From NCBI GenBank assembly GCA_022579005.1, contig MU401710.1, forward strand, positions 1 to 46,878: 46,878 bases of DNA, written 5' to 3'. Below, one piece after another: positions 34,291 through 46,878 of this stretch. The translations under genes were made by a program, and so were the position numbers. Within the stretch, counting starts at the first letter, position 1; each line of letters starts with the position of its first letter. Source of the stretch: Poronia punctata (lineage: Eukaryota > Ascomycota > Sordariomycetes > Xylariales > Xylariaceae). The notes under the pieces were generated by a model. The model saw nothing but the letters and a program-made list of their open reading frames with translations. It searched no databases and had not been told where the DNA came from.

Positions 34291-36173
34291 ATAACTTTTA
34301 TAGTATTGCTTTTATTAGTTATATATATATTATAACCTTTGCTTTTATTTAGTATATTATATATATAGTAGTTTACTTAGTTAAGTATTTATTATAATTT
34401 TAATTTTAATATAAAGCAAATTTTAAATTATTACTATTAAAGTATTTATTTATATTATTTTATATAAACTTTTTAATATAACTTTTTATTTATACTAATA
34501 TTTATTTAAGTTATTTTATAACTATTATAATATTTAACTTATTAGTTATATTTATATTATAATTATTATATATATTTAGCTTACTTAATAATATAATTTT
34601 TTTAGTGTTATAGCTAGCTTTTATATATAAGTACTTATTATTTAAGCGCATTTATACCTAGGCTTTTATATATATTTAAATTACTAGGCTTTTTAATTAT
34701 AAAGCTTTATTTAATACTATAAGTATATAATAAGCAGCTAGTTTATTAGTATTTTTAAAATTAAGTTTTTTGCTTAGCTTAGTAAGCTAGCTTATTTATT
34801 AGTTACTTTTTTTTATTATATTAGTTTAAATTTACTTAGAGATTTTTAGCGTTATTTTAAGTATTTAATATTTAAATTTATAATTGCTACTTATTTTTAT
34901 TAATATATATTATACTTTATTAAAAATTAAATATTTATAAGCGCAATAAATATTTAGTTTTTTACTTTTTTTATAAACTTTTATATTTATTTATATATTG
35001 CTTTTTTACTAGTATATATATATATTTAGTTTAATATACTTTTATAACTTTAATATTTTTTATATATAGCTTTTTTATGTTTTTTATTTATTTTAGTATA
35101 ATATATAATATTTAAAATATACTTTTAAATTATTATTAATAATTAAAATATATTATTAATAAATATTTTTATATTTATTATTATATATAATATTTATTAT
35201 TAAATTTTTTTAACGTGTTTTAATTTAACTTTAAACTTTAAGCTTATTTACTACTAACTATATTAAATTTATAAAATTATTTTTATAATATTTTTTTTTA
35301 TAATTAGCTTAATTTTTTATTTTATTGCTAATATATTTAGCATTTTTTTAATTGCTATATATATTTATTAGTTTATTTATAACTACTAGCATATAAAAGT
35401 TATAAAAATTATATAATTTTTTTAAGTACTATGCTTATTTTAAATATTAAACAATTTTGTTGCTATTAAGAAAAAAAAAAGTAATAATAACTTGCTATGC
35501 TTTATAAGTAAGCAGCAAGCTTAAATTTTTATTTTTACGTTATTTTAAGCATTGCTACTATTATAATTTTATTTAATTTACTTATAATCTTTTATTTTAT
35601 TAATTTTTACTAACTTTTTTAAAGTTTTTACTAGCATTTTTAATATAGTTTATAGCTTAGTTTTATTTTACTATTTAGTAGCAAATATTTATAAAAATAG
35701 TTTTTTTTTATTTTACTTTTTTTTTTTTTAATTACTATTTTTTTTTTAGCTTTACTTTTAAGTTACTTAAAATAGTTTTATTTAACTTTTTTTTTACTTA
35801 TTATTATATATAGTTAATATTTTATAACTTTTTATTAGCTTTTTTATTTAATTTTTAATTTAAAATAATAACTACTTTATGCTGCTGCTTTATATTATAC
35901 TAAATATTATACTATATTTACTTACTTTATTTAATTTTAACTAACTTAATAATTTAAGCATAATTATTATTTTTAGTTTGTTTTTATTTATAATTAATAT
36001 ATATATAAATACGCATTTTTTTAACAATTATATTACTTTATTATATTTAACCTATTTTTTTAGTTTTATTAATTACTTTTTACTTATACTTAAAAATATG
36101 CTTAACTTTTTACTTAAAAACTATTAACTTTACTTTAATAATAGTTTATTTTTTAAACTTACTACTATTAAGC

Positions 36174-36175
<2 letters not shown>

Positions 36176-36207
<32 letters not shown>
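36176..36207. repeat. (TAA)n microsatellite
   Basis: About ten uninterrupted copies of the trinucleotide taa/aat, immediately before the 39-bp array. If read in the frame of that array it would be an Asn run (aat). Confidence 0.9.
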
Positions 36208-36210
<3 letters not shown>

Positions 36211-36212
36211 AT

Positions 36213-36830
36213 TTTTTAAACCTATTTCTTTTAAGCTCAATAAATGCTAATTTTTTAAACTTGCCCTTTTTAAGCTTAATAAGAAAATATTTTTTAAACC
36301 TGCTTTTTTTAAGCCTAATAAAAAAACATTTTTTAAACTAGCCTCTTTTAGGCCTAATAAGAAAACATTTTCTAAACCTGCCTTTTTTAAGCTTAATAAA
36401 TGCTAGTTTTTTAAACCTGCCCTTTTTAAACTTAATAAAAAAACATTTTTTAAACCTGCTTCTTTTAAGCTTAATAAAAAAACATTTTTTAAACCTGCTT
36501 CTTTTAAGCCTAATAAATATTAGTTTTTTAAACCTGCTTTTTTTAAGCTTAATAAAAGGACATTTTTTAAACCTGCTTTTTTTAAACCTAATAAGAAGAT
36601 ATTTTTTAAACTAGCCCCTTTTAAGCCTAATAAGAAAACATTTTTTAAACTAGCTTTTTTTAAGCTTAATAAATGCTAGTTTTTTAAACTAGCTTTTTTT
36701 AAGCTTAATAAATGCTAGTTTTTTAAACTTGCTTTTTTTAAGCTTAATAAATGCTAGTTTTTTAAACTAGCTCCTTTTAGGCCTAATAAAAGCTAGTTTT
36801 TTAAACTTGCCCCTTTTAGGCCTAATAAAA
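36213..36830 (+). repeat. 39-bp tandem array, ~15 copies, possible ghost of a 13-residue protein repeat
   Basis: The word aagcttaat or aagcctaat recurs every 39 bp; copies at 36272 and 36662 are exactly ten periods apart. In the frame with aag as a codon, each unit reads approximately FKPNKKTFFKPA with one extra residue. The only recurrent stop is tag, in copies with tgctag where Gln (cag) may have stood. Preserved phase over about 600 bp suggests a decayed coding repeat, but a non-coding minisatellite is possible. Confidence 0.8.
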
Positions 36831-37029
36831 AACTATTACTACTTACTTTATTAATATTTAATAAGTAATATAATTATAAGCCTTTATAAACAAAATAAAA
36901 AAAAAACTTATATTATAATAAAGTAGTTTAAATATAAAATAATAAAAAATTAAAGTATATATAAAATAAAAAGTAATTAAAGTAAATAATAATAATTTCT
37001 TTTAAAAATTTATTAGCTTTAGCTATTAG

Positions 37030-37632
37030 CTAGGCAATAATATACTTGCTTTACTTGCTACTTTTATTATTATTATTTTTAAAAATAATATATTTTTTAA
37101 AAACAGCATATTTTTTAAAAACAATAGCAATAATATATTTTTTAAACAAAACTACTTTATTAGTTTTAATAACATATTTTTTAAATAAAACTACTTTATT
37201 ACTTTTAATAATATATTTTTAAATAATAACAGCAGCAATACTTTTTTTAAACGCAACCTTGCTATTGCTTTTAATAATATATTTTTAAACTATAATAGTA
37301 GCAATACCTTTTTTAAATATAACTTTACTATTGCTTTTAATAATATATTTTTAAACTATAATAGTAGCAACACTTTTTTTAAACGCAACCTTATTATTGC
37401 TTTTAATAACATATTTTTAAACTATAACAGTAGCAATACTTTTTTTAAACCTAACCTTGCTATTAGTTTTAATAATATATTTTTTAAATATAACCTTTTT
37501 ATTACTTTTAATAATATATTTTTTAAATTTAATAGCTTTATTATTTTAAATAGTTTATTTTTTAAAGCAAACTATACTAACTTTACTTATAAGTTGCTGC
37601 TTAAATTGCTTTTAAATTTTATATATACTTAA
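37030..37632 (+). pseudogene. 66-bp tandem repeats in an almost stop-free frame (possible decayed repeat protein)
   Basis: aataa(t/c)atatttttaaac recurs at 37273, 37339, 37405 and 37471, exactly 66 bp (22 codons) apart. The frame in phase with 37021 contains one stop (37186) between 37030 and 37632, rare for this AT-rich context. The repeat reads roughly FNNIFLNYNSSNTFFKxNL plus three residues. I do not recognise the protein. There is no start codon and no intact gene. It may be a RIP-damaged Asn/Ser-rich repeat protein or an element-borne ORF. Confidence 0.5.
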
Positions 37633-40600
37633 TTAAAGTAGTACTTTAATACTTTACTTTTAATAAAATATAATTAAGTTTTTAGCTAACTTAAGCATAT
37701 ATATATAAATACTTATAATTATAATATATTATTTTTTTTTATATTTAATTTAAGTTTATTTTGCTAATATAGTATTTAAATATAAATAATGCTAACTATA
37801 AACATAATAGCGCTTTTTTTAAAAAAGTTACTAAATATTTTAAAAATATATATAAGCTTAACAATACTATATTTTTTATTATAAATAATTTTTTTAAGTA
37901 AAAAGCTACTTAAAAAAAGGTAATATATAAATATTTAAATTATTTTAAGTATTTTTATATATTTTTTATAAGCGTACTATTAAAACTTTTATTATTTAAT
38001 ACTATATTTAAAGTATATTAAGCTAAATTAAATAATTTATTTATTACCTAGTACTATAATATTAATAGTTATATTATATAATTATATTTACTTTAAGCTT
38101 TTTTTAACTTTTTATTTTTTTTATTATACTTGCTACTATTTTTTACTTTTATTATATAAAACTTTTATTATACCTTTAAAAGCAAAGTACTTTATAAAAT
38201 AAATAACATATTGCTTAAAACTTTTAGTTATTTTAAAAGTAATATAGTTTATTTTATATTTTTAAATATACTAGTATTAAAATTATATTAAATACTATAT
38301 TTTATATTAAAACGCTAAAAATAATTTATTAATAATTATATTTTGCTAGCGCTTAAGTTTTATATATACTTTACTTTTATTTTTAATTACTTTACTAGTT
38401 TTATATAAGCTTAAGCTAAGTTAAAAGCGTTTTATAATAATAATAACTTTATTTAAATATGCAACTATACTTACTTATAATATAGTATTGCTATAACTAA
38501 AACTATAGCTTTTTAAGTTACGCTTATATATAACTATAATAATTATTTTTTTAGTTTTTTTTTTAACTTAATTTTTTTATTTTAAAAGTATAATATTAAA
38601 AATATTATTATAAGCTTAACTAGTAAAAGCATACTAAAAAATTTTTATAAAACTTTTTTTAAAGCTGCTAACTTTATATATTTAAACTTAAGCTTTATTT
38701 AAGTAAATATTAGATTTTATAATATTTTAAATATTAAATAGCTGCTACTTAATACTTTTAAGTTACTTATATTAGTTTATAAAGCTAAATGTTTTTTTAT
38801 AATAGCTTTAAATTTTAATAGCGCGTTTTAAAGCTTTACTTTATAGCAATATATATAATATATGCTTAAATAAATTATATTAATTAAACTAATTTAATAA
38901 TATAGTAAAACATAATAATTATAGCTAATACTATGCTAGCTTAAAATATATAATATTTATAAGCAATATTTATAAATACTAAATAAATATTATTATTTTT
39001 TTTACTATATAAAATTTAATAATTTTTATTTTAAGTAATTGCTTTATAATAAGTACTATAAAGCAAAAGCTAATACTAATATATATAGTAAGCTACTTTT
39101 TAATTTAAAAGCTATAATTTAAAATTTTTAGTTATATAAAGCTTAATTATATAATATATTAACAAACTTTTTAAGTATTAACTATAAAACTTAATAAAAA
39201 TATTATATTTTATAGTTTTACTTTATATTTTTTATTAATATTAGCAAAGCGCTTTTTAATATTACTACGCGCTTTTTATTGCTTAATAATAGCTTAACTA
39301 AATATAATTTATTTTAGCTTATTTTAACTAAAGCTTTTAATAATCTTATTTTAATTTTAGCTATATGCTTTATTAAGCTTATTAAAAAGCTTACTATTTT
39401 TACTTAAAATAACTTAGCTAATTTAAATATTAGCTTTACTAACTATAATAAAATAAGCGCTAACTTATATACTAGTTATATTTTACTTACTTTTTTTTAG
39501 CTAATATATATAAAAGCTATACTATTTTAATACTTTTAGCTTTAGCTTAAAAAGTAGTAACTTTACTTAGTAAGCAAAACTTATTATTAATACTTATATA
39601 GCTTAAATATAAAAAATATTATAAGTTACTTTAATATACTTTAGTTACTATAAAAAATAATATTTATTTTTATTGCTATTATTATATTTGCTATTTATAA
39701 ACTGCTTTGTTTATTTTTTTATTATTTGCTTAAAGCTTTTTATTATAGCAATTTTAATTTAAAAAATGCTTTTAGTTAAGTAAAGGCCTAATTAATTTTT
39801 TAAACTATAGTAAGCAATACTATTATATAAATTTATATATATTAGAAATTAAATAATTATACTAAAGTATTATAGCTTAGATTTAAGCTATTTTACTTAT
39901 ACTTATAGTTAGTTATATAAAAATATAATTATAAGTTTTTAAAAGCTTATAAATTCTTTTTAAAAAAGCTTAATAATATTACTTTTGCTATAATTAATAT
40001 TATACTATATAAAAAACAGCTTAACAATATTACTAGCTATATATAAGTTATTACTTTGCTTAAGCTTATAAAGGTATATATTAAGCTATTTAAAGCTATA
40101 AGCTTTAAAAGGCCTGCTTTATATAAAGAACTTTAAAAAATAAAGCTTTTTATAATCTTTTATATAGCTATTATTAAAATATATTAAGGCTATAAAAAGT
40201 ATAATAAAGCTAATGCTATAAAGAGCGCTTATATTTAAGCGTTATATATAAATATAATGCTAAGTAGTATAAATAATACTATGTTATAAATAATAAAAAA
40301 TTTTATATATTACTACTATAAAATAAATAAATAGTAGTAAAAAAGATTTATATATAATAAAAATGCTTTTAGTTTTACTTTATTAACTTTAAATAACTAA
40401 TAAATATATATTTAAGTATATATAAGCATATATATTTATATTATACTAAATTATAAAAAAGTTAAGTTTTTTTATATTTAAATATAAAAGCAATAAAAAC
40501 TAAAATTAAGTTTTTTTAACTTTAAATATTATATACTAAAACTATTTAGTATTTATATGCTAAAAAAGCATATATTTAATATAGCAATAGCTATAATAGT

Positions 40601-41564
40601 ATATTTAGTAATAATAAGATTGCTATAATAAATAAAATAAGTATATAAGTAAAAGTATTTAAAGCTTTTATATTATAGTTTTAAAAATTTTGTTAATTTA
40701 GCAAAGTTTTTTAAAAATTTTAAAATAACTATAAGCTAATAAGTTAACTATTATATTTTTTTATTTAAGCAACCTAAGTTAAAGCTAACTTTTTAATTAA
40801 CTAATATTTTACTAAGGGCAAAATATACATTTTACGTATATAAAAATAATATAAAAAAACTGTTTTAGCTTATTAAGTTATTATTTTATAATAGCATACT
40901 TAGTATTACTATAGTTAATAATAACTAAGCAAACCTTACTATATTGTTTATAATAAAAGAATATATAAATTTATATATAATAAAAAAGAAAAAAGCAATA
41001 TATTTTTAATTAAAATTATAAAAAATAAAAATTGCATAAAATAAAAGTAGTAAATAGAATTTATTATTAAATAATTTTATAAAAGCTTTTAAAATAAATA
41101 TAGCTAATAAGTTAAGTGCTAAAAATGCTTATAATTAAAATAATGCTAAATTATAAGGTTTTAATAATATTTTAGCTATGTTAATATATATACTTAATAA
41201 ATAAAATAAAAAGGAATAAGTAAAACATATAAGCAAAAAAAAAGCATTAAAAACTAAATATTTTTATAAGTAAGTATGTAGCTATAAGTTAGTATATATA
41301 CTAGTAGCCTAAGTATATTTATAGTTTAGTTTTATTTAAAAACTAAATATTTATATATATGTTTTTTAAGCTATTACAACTTTTTAATTAACTATTTTTA
41401 TTATATTTTTTTTTTAAACTTGCATTAAAACCTTATTATATAGCTATAAAAATATTTAGTTTTTTATTTTTATTTTTAAAAAGGTAATATAGCGTTTTTT
41501 TAAACTAATAATATAAGCAAAGCATTAGTAGACCTATAAAAAACAAAAAATGCGTTATTTAATA

Positions 41565-41652
41565 CTAAGCTAGCTAACGCGCTAAAAGCTAAGCTAGCTA
41601 ATATGCTAAAAGCTAAGCTAAAAAATGCGCTAAAAGCTAAGCTAAATAAAAG
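41565..41652. repeat. 24-bp tandem repeat
   Basis: The word gctaaaagctaagcta starts at 41581, 41605 and 41629, with a partial copy before. Units differ in the segment after it (gctaatat, aaaaatgc, aataaaag). It is rich in overlapping agct palindromes. Confidence 0.75.
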
Positions 41653-44600
41653 GCTTTTTTTTTTAGGTTAAAATATGCAAAAAGTAATTAAAAAGCACTA
41701 AATAAATTAGCTTAATTAGTATTTTAAATAAAACGCTATTTTTAAAGCAATAGCCTTGCTTTTTTATACTATAGCGTTATAAAACGCTATAACTATTAAA
41801 AATATAAAGCAATTTATAAAAAACTTACTAATTTATAATATATAAACTTTTTATATAAGAAAGCGTGCTTAAAAAGCTATTTTTATAACTTTTTTTATAT
41901 ATTTTGCTTACTAAAATAAGTTTTACTTTTTTATTAACATATATAATATGTTTTTTTTTATAAAAGCTTATAAAAAACTAAATATTTATAACTTTATATA
42001 TTTAGTTTTTTACTTATTTTTTTACTTACTTTATTAATTATTTTATAGTATTAAATATGCTTTATATTTATTACCTTTTTTGCTTATAACTAGCTTAAAA
42101 AAAAAACCTAAATTTTATTACTTTTATAAAAATTATATATATAATAAAAAAGATTGCTATTGCTACTAACTTAACTTTATAAATAATAATTAATAAACTA
42201 AAAACTTAACTTAAAAATAATAAATTACTAAGTAATATTATATATTTAAATATAATAGCTACTTTATATATTTTTTAATATAAAATGCTTATAATAAAAA
42301 GTAAAAAAAAAAAAAAAAAAAACTTAAATTTAATTAATACTTACTTACTAAGTATTAAAACACTTATAGCAGTACAAAAACTTATTAATACTTTTTTTAT
42401 ATATTTTAAAATATATAAAAATAAAACTTATTATATATTTTAAAGTATAGCTAGTAAAAACTAAGTTAAAGCTATTAGCTTTATTAAGTTTTAGTAGTAT
42501 TATAAAATATTATAGTTTAATAGCAACTATAATAATTAAAAATAGTTAGCTTTATATTTAAAAGCTTTTATAGTATTTTTTATTAAAAATATAAGCTTAT
42601 TTAATATAAATAAGTTTATATTAATAAAATTTAAGGCAATAAAAATAAAAAGCAAAACTTTAAATAACTTTATTAGTAATATTATTAGCGCAACTAAAAT
42701 AGTAAATATTAACTTTTTTTAGTATGCTTTTTATATTAAAGTAATAGTATATAAGCTTTTTAATATTAATAAAAAAATTGCTAATATAACTAATTATAAA
42801 AAAAAAATAAAACTATAGTTTATAAAAAATTTACTTATATAAACGCTTATAATTATAATGCTTTATAAAAGCGTTAATATATTACTTTATATAAGCAAAG
42901 CTAACTTATAATTTATTTATAATTAAACTAAAGCATAAGTTAAACATTTTAAGCATAGTTATATTTTATTATTTTTAAAAAAAATTAGTAGTATTATAAT
43001 AGTTAATATAATTATTTATTTAAAAAACGTTATTTTAGTTTTTACTTTAAATAAAATATTTTTAAAACTTAGTTTAAAAAGTAAAAATATTAACTTTAGT
43101 AATTTAAAAATAAAAAACTAAATAATAGTATATAAAAATCTTTTTATAATAAAAAACAAGATAAAAAAAAAAAGCAAAAAATAAAAAAAAAAAATATAAC
43201 TTTATTATTTAGTAAACTAGTAGCAGCTTAACTAAGCAGTACTTAACTTTAAAAAAAGCTGCTAAGCAACTTAAACTTTTATAAAATAATATAAAAACTA
43301 GCTTTTAAACTAAAATAACTTACTATTTTTATTAAATTATTAGTATATTTTATTACTTTATTAAAAACTAAATATTTATATTTTTTAAATATTTAGTTTT
43401 ATATATATTTTTTTTTAACTTTATACTAACTTTTTTTATATAAACTAAATATTATATTTACTTTAAATAAAATTACTATTTTTTTTAAATTTGCTTTTAT
43501 TATAAATAAATATAAAATAAGCAAAATAATTATATATAGTAGTGTTGCTATATATTTTTACGCTATAATATATAAAAATATACTTTTTAAAAACTAAGTA
43601 TTTAAGCTAATACTTATTTTTACTTTATTTTTTATTATTATATAAACTTTTAACACTTTATATACATTTTTTTTTAATATATTAAATATATATTTAATAT
43701 ATAAAAATAACTAAACTAAACTAAAAAGTACTAAAAAAATAAAAGTACTTAATAAAAAAGCGTTAAACGCTTTAATAAGCAGCTTAAAATTTAATAATTT
43801 AGTAATAAGTATTACTTTATACTAATTTAAAAAACTTTTTATAACTTATATTTAATAAATATTTACTTTTATACTATACTTAAATATACTAATATTTTTT
43901 AAACTAGCAAAGTTATAATTATATTTTTTTTTATTACTTTTTATAGCAAACATAGTTTAAAAACTACTAAAGCATATAAACAGCTTACTATAAAAAAGTA
44001 AAATATTTATAGCTTTTTTAACTTTAATAACTATATATAAGCTTAAAACTTAAAGTTGTTTATATTATTTAAGTTTATTATAATAAATTTTAAATAAAAA
44101 TTTAATTTGCTTATAGTTAACAAAGCTTATACTTATAAAAACCTATTAAGTATAATATATAAATTTATTTATATAATTTATAAAAACGCTACTTTATTAA
44201 GCTTTACTATGCTTTTAATAAACTATTTTTAAAACATACTTAGCTATTTAAAAATTAAGTTTATAAACTTGCTAAACTTATTACTTTTTTTAAAAGACTT
44301 TAATAGCTTTTATTTATATTAAAAAATGCTTTTTTTTAATTTATTTATATATTTTAGCTATTTCCTTTATTTTAATATAGCTAAAATAAAATAAAATCTT
44401 AACTTAATTAGCTAGCTATTGCTTATTAACTTTAATAACTTATAAATTATACTTAATATAAAAGTTTTTATTAAAGCTTATAATAATAACTACTTTTAGT
44501 AAACTTTATTACTTACTTTTTTTTTATATATAGTAAAGCAATATTAGTAGTTTTTTAACTTTTATAAATAAATAATTAGCTAGATTTATTAATAAGTTTT

Positions 44601-45529
44601 TTTTTACTACAATATAAGCACTAAAGTAATAACTTTAATAAACAAAAAAGTTATACTTAAAAATAATATACTTAAAGCTTAGTTTATAACTATTTATTTT
44701 TTATTAAATAAAAAAAGTTAGTATAAGTATATATTTTAGTTTAATAACTATATAAATAAGTTGTTTGCTATATTTTTAATTAAATTAATATTTAACGTTA
44801 TTAAAGCATAGCAAAATAAAATATATATTAATTAGTACTAGTATAATAAATATAAAAAACTTTTAACTTTTAACTTTAATATTTAGTGCAAACTAAATAT
44901 TATTATATTAAACTTAAATAATATTAAAATTGTTTACTTAAATAATAACTTTAAAAAAAATTTAAAAATAAATAGTAGTAAAGTAATAATATATTTAGTT
45001 AGCTAAAATAAAAACAATATAAAAAATTATAGTAATTTAAATAGTAAGCTAAATAGTAAGCTAAATAATAAGCTAGATAATAATTTGCTTACTTTAATAA
45101 AGTTAAAAACTAAAAAACTTGCTAATAAAAATAGCAACTTTAAACTAGTTATTTTTATTATAAAAAAAGCTATTATAATAAAAGTAAACAAAGTTTAAAA
45201 ACTAATTATAAAAATAAAAAATAGCAAAGCATAATTTATTTTTTATACTATTAATATAAATAACTAAGTAGTATTGCTTATTAACTAAATTAGCTAGTTT
45301 TAGTTTATTATTAAGTATAGCTTATTACTTATATATTTTATAATATAAGTGCTTAACTATATTAATAAGCTATATAACTTTAAACATTTTTATTTTTTTA
45401 ATTATATAATTATTATAATAAAGTTACTTTAAATATAGTAGTAAGTATATTTATTAATTTTAATTTCTTTTTTTTAAGCATAGTTTTACTTAACTTAAAC
45501 TTAATATTATTAATAGTAATATTTACTTT

Positions 45530-45572
45530 ATAAAAAACTAAATATTTATAGCTAAAATATTTAGTTTTTTAT
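45530..45572. repeat. Perfect inverted repeat, 18-bp arms
   Basis: Arms ataaaaaactaaatattt (45530-45547) and aaatatttagttttttat (45555-45572) are exact reverse complements around a seven-base loop. The half-site actaaatattt recurs singly or as less perfect pairs near 41255, 41338, 41455, 41980, 43370, 43445 and 44890, so this is a dispersed family. It may be the remains of a small inverted-repeat transposon or simply the end of an element repeated here. Confidence 0.75.
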
Positions 45573-46878
45573 TACTTTTAGCTTTTATTATTTTTTTTTT
45601 ATAATTACTTTATTTGCTAATATTTATATAAAAAAATTTATATTTTACTTTATTTTTTTAATATAAAGGTTAGCACTATTACTTTTTATTATTTAAATAA
45701 AAAGCGTTTTAAAATTATTAAAAATTTTAATAATCTTACTAATAATATATAGGTTTTAATTTATAGTACTTATATAGCTAAAGTAAGTATTAATTTTTAT
45801 AATTACTACTATTATAAATTTATTGTTGCTTTAAAATAAAATATAAATATATTAAACTAAGTTTTAAATTATTTAGTTTATATTAGTTAAAAGCGCTTTA
45901 TTAAATAAAAAATATTTATAATTATAAAAACTATATATAAGCACTATAAAGTAATTATATAAGCTAAGTTTTCTTAATAGCTAGCTACTAAAAGTATTAT
46001 TAACTTAAATATTAGCAGTGCGCTAAAAATTATTATTTATTATAAGTTAATTTGCTTTTTTTATAACTAGCTTTATAGCTAGTTTTTTTTTAAAATTATA
46101 AATTATATTAATAATAGTATTTTTTTTAGGTTTTTTAGTTAAGTTAGCAAAAAAATATTAAAAATTGCTTGCTTTATGCTAGCATATTTTAAAAATATTA
46201 ATAAACTTTATAAATATACTAATATAAACTATATTACTTATATTATTATATAAGTTAAAATAAAAAAGCTTAACTTTAACTTTAATATTATAATGCTTAT
46301 AAAAATATAAAAATATAGTAATTTAAAGCACTTTAAAATTAAAGCTATTAAAAATAACTTGCTAGCTAAAGTATACTTTGTTTTTAGTGCTATTATAAAA
46401 AAAAAAAACAATAATATTTTTACTTATAAAAATAAATATAATTGTGCTATAAAATAAAAAAAAAAGTTTAAAAAGCAGCTGTTTAAAAAAAGGCAATAAA
46501 AAAAAAAAAGTAAAAAGCTTAAAAAAAACAATTAAAGTTAATATAAGCTAAAAGAACTAAATAATTTATTAGTTTAGTAAAAAAATAAAAGCGTAGTTTG
46601 CTAACTACTTTATAATTTATTTTTAAAAAAAAGCTAAAAGTTAGCAAGTAAATAAATAGTAACTATTTAAGTTTAAAGGTAATTTTTAAAAAATAGTATT
46701 AAGTTGCTAATATATTTATATAAATATTATTTTATAGTTTTAAGTTTAGTAAAATGTTTGCTACTATAATTATTTTTTTATAGTTTAATTAATTATTATT
46801 TATATTATAACTATATAAAATATATATATTATATTTATATTTGCTTATTATTATTAGTTTATATTATAGCTTGATATT

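Larger units (their letters stand above)
33226..46878. repeat. Remainder of the right AT-rich RIP block
   Basis: Outside the arrays listed separately, this stretch is A/T-dominated in all parts, with G and C mostly as gc steps. It has no intact reading frame, intron structure or RNA gene that I can support. It is probably a pile-up of several decayed transposons. Small islands with slightly better-kept codons occur (for example 39950-40240), but they did not resolve into a known family. Confidence 0.7.

Noticed and set aside
44281..44520. LINE endonuclease relic (a plus-strand stretch reading LLFLKDFN, reminiscent of the GDFN box)
   Set aside because: Following segments did not match the expected endonuclease order, and one short motif in AT-rich DNA is not enough.
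24975..46878. Mitochondrial DNA or a contaminant, because of extreme A/T content
   Set aside because: No rRNA, tRNA or respiratory genes are seen. The block joins a nuclear island and contains a RIP-type retroelement relic and nuclear-style tandem repeats.

Overview
The window looks like a chromosomal segment of a filamentous ascomycete (Pezizomycotina). The evidence is short introns of 52-99 nt with GT...AG ends, a type I PKS-NRPS megasynthase, fungal-only families (OrfZ/CcsE-type alpha/beta hydrolase, EthD protein, a fungal multi-exon membrane-protein family), and extremely AT-rich flanks whose decay pattern matches repeat-induced point mutation (RIP). The species cannot be named from the sequence.

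Layout. 1-~420 is AT-rich repeat debris. ~420-~25,000 is a gene island of ordinary base composition. ~25,000-46,878 is one long AT-rich, RIP-decayed block without intact genes. In the island, on the minus strand: a small four-helix membrane protein (2171-2719), a three-exon EthD-domain protein (4051-4702) and a two-exon alpha/beta hydrolase (5353-6754). A ~1.2 kb divergent promoter region separates the hydrolase from a seven-exon PKS-NRPS on the plus strand (7971-20354, 3999 residues by my exon joins). After a ~2 kb spacer comes a four-exon membrane protein of unknown function (22435-24963), probably not part of the pathway.

Pathway reading. The megasynthase domain order is KS-AT-DH-(MT)-(ER remnant)-KR-ACP-C-A-T-R. 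The C-terminal domain keeps the Tyr-x-x-x-Lys pair of a reductase, so release as an aminoacyl-polyketide aldehyde is expected, as in the cytochalasan/ACE1 class. The paired alpha/beta hydrolase fits that class. The methyltransferase has lost its SAM loop, no in-cis enoyl reductase is recognisable, and no trans-ER, Diels-Alderase, P450, transporter or regulator lies in the window. The EthD protein and small membrane protein are unusual partners. The set may be a short, rearranged or partly lost cluster with an undescribed product.

Flanks. A ~130 bp sequence occurs at both edges of the island in opposite orientation (~287-414 and ~25028-25156). The right block holds a RIP-decayed Ty3/gypsy reverse transcriptase/RNase H that can still be read (27541-28690), a ~126 bp satellite that has largely kept its GC-rich palindromic core and is broken by an assembly gap (30882-31740), and several other tandem arrays. 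Two of these have codon-multiple periods (39 and 66 bp) and may be the ghost of a repeat-rich protein.
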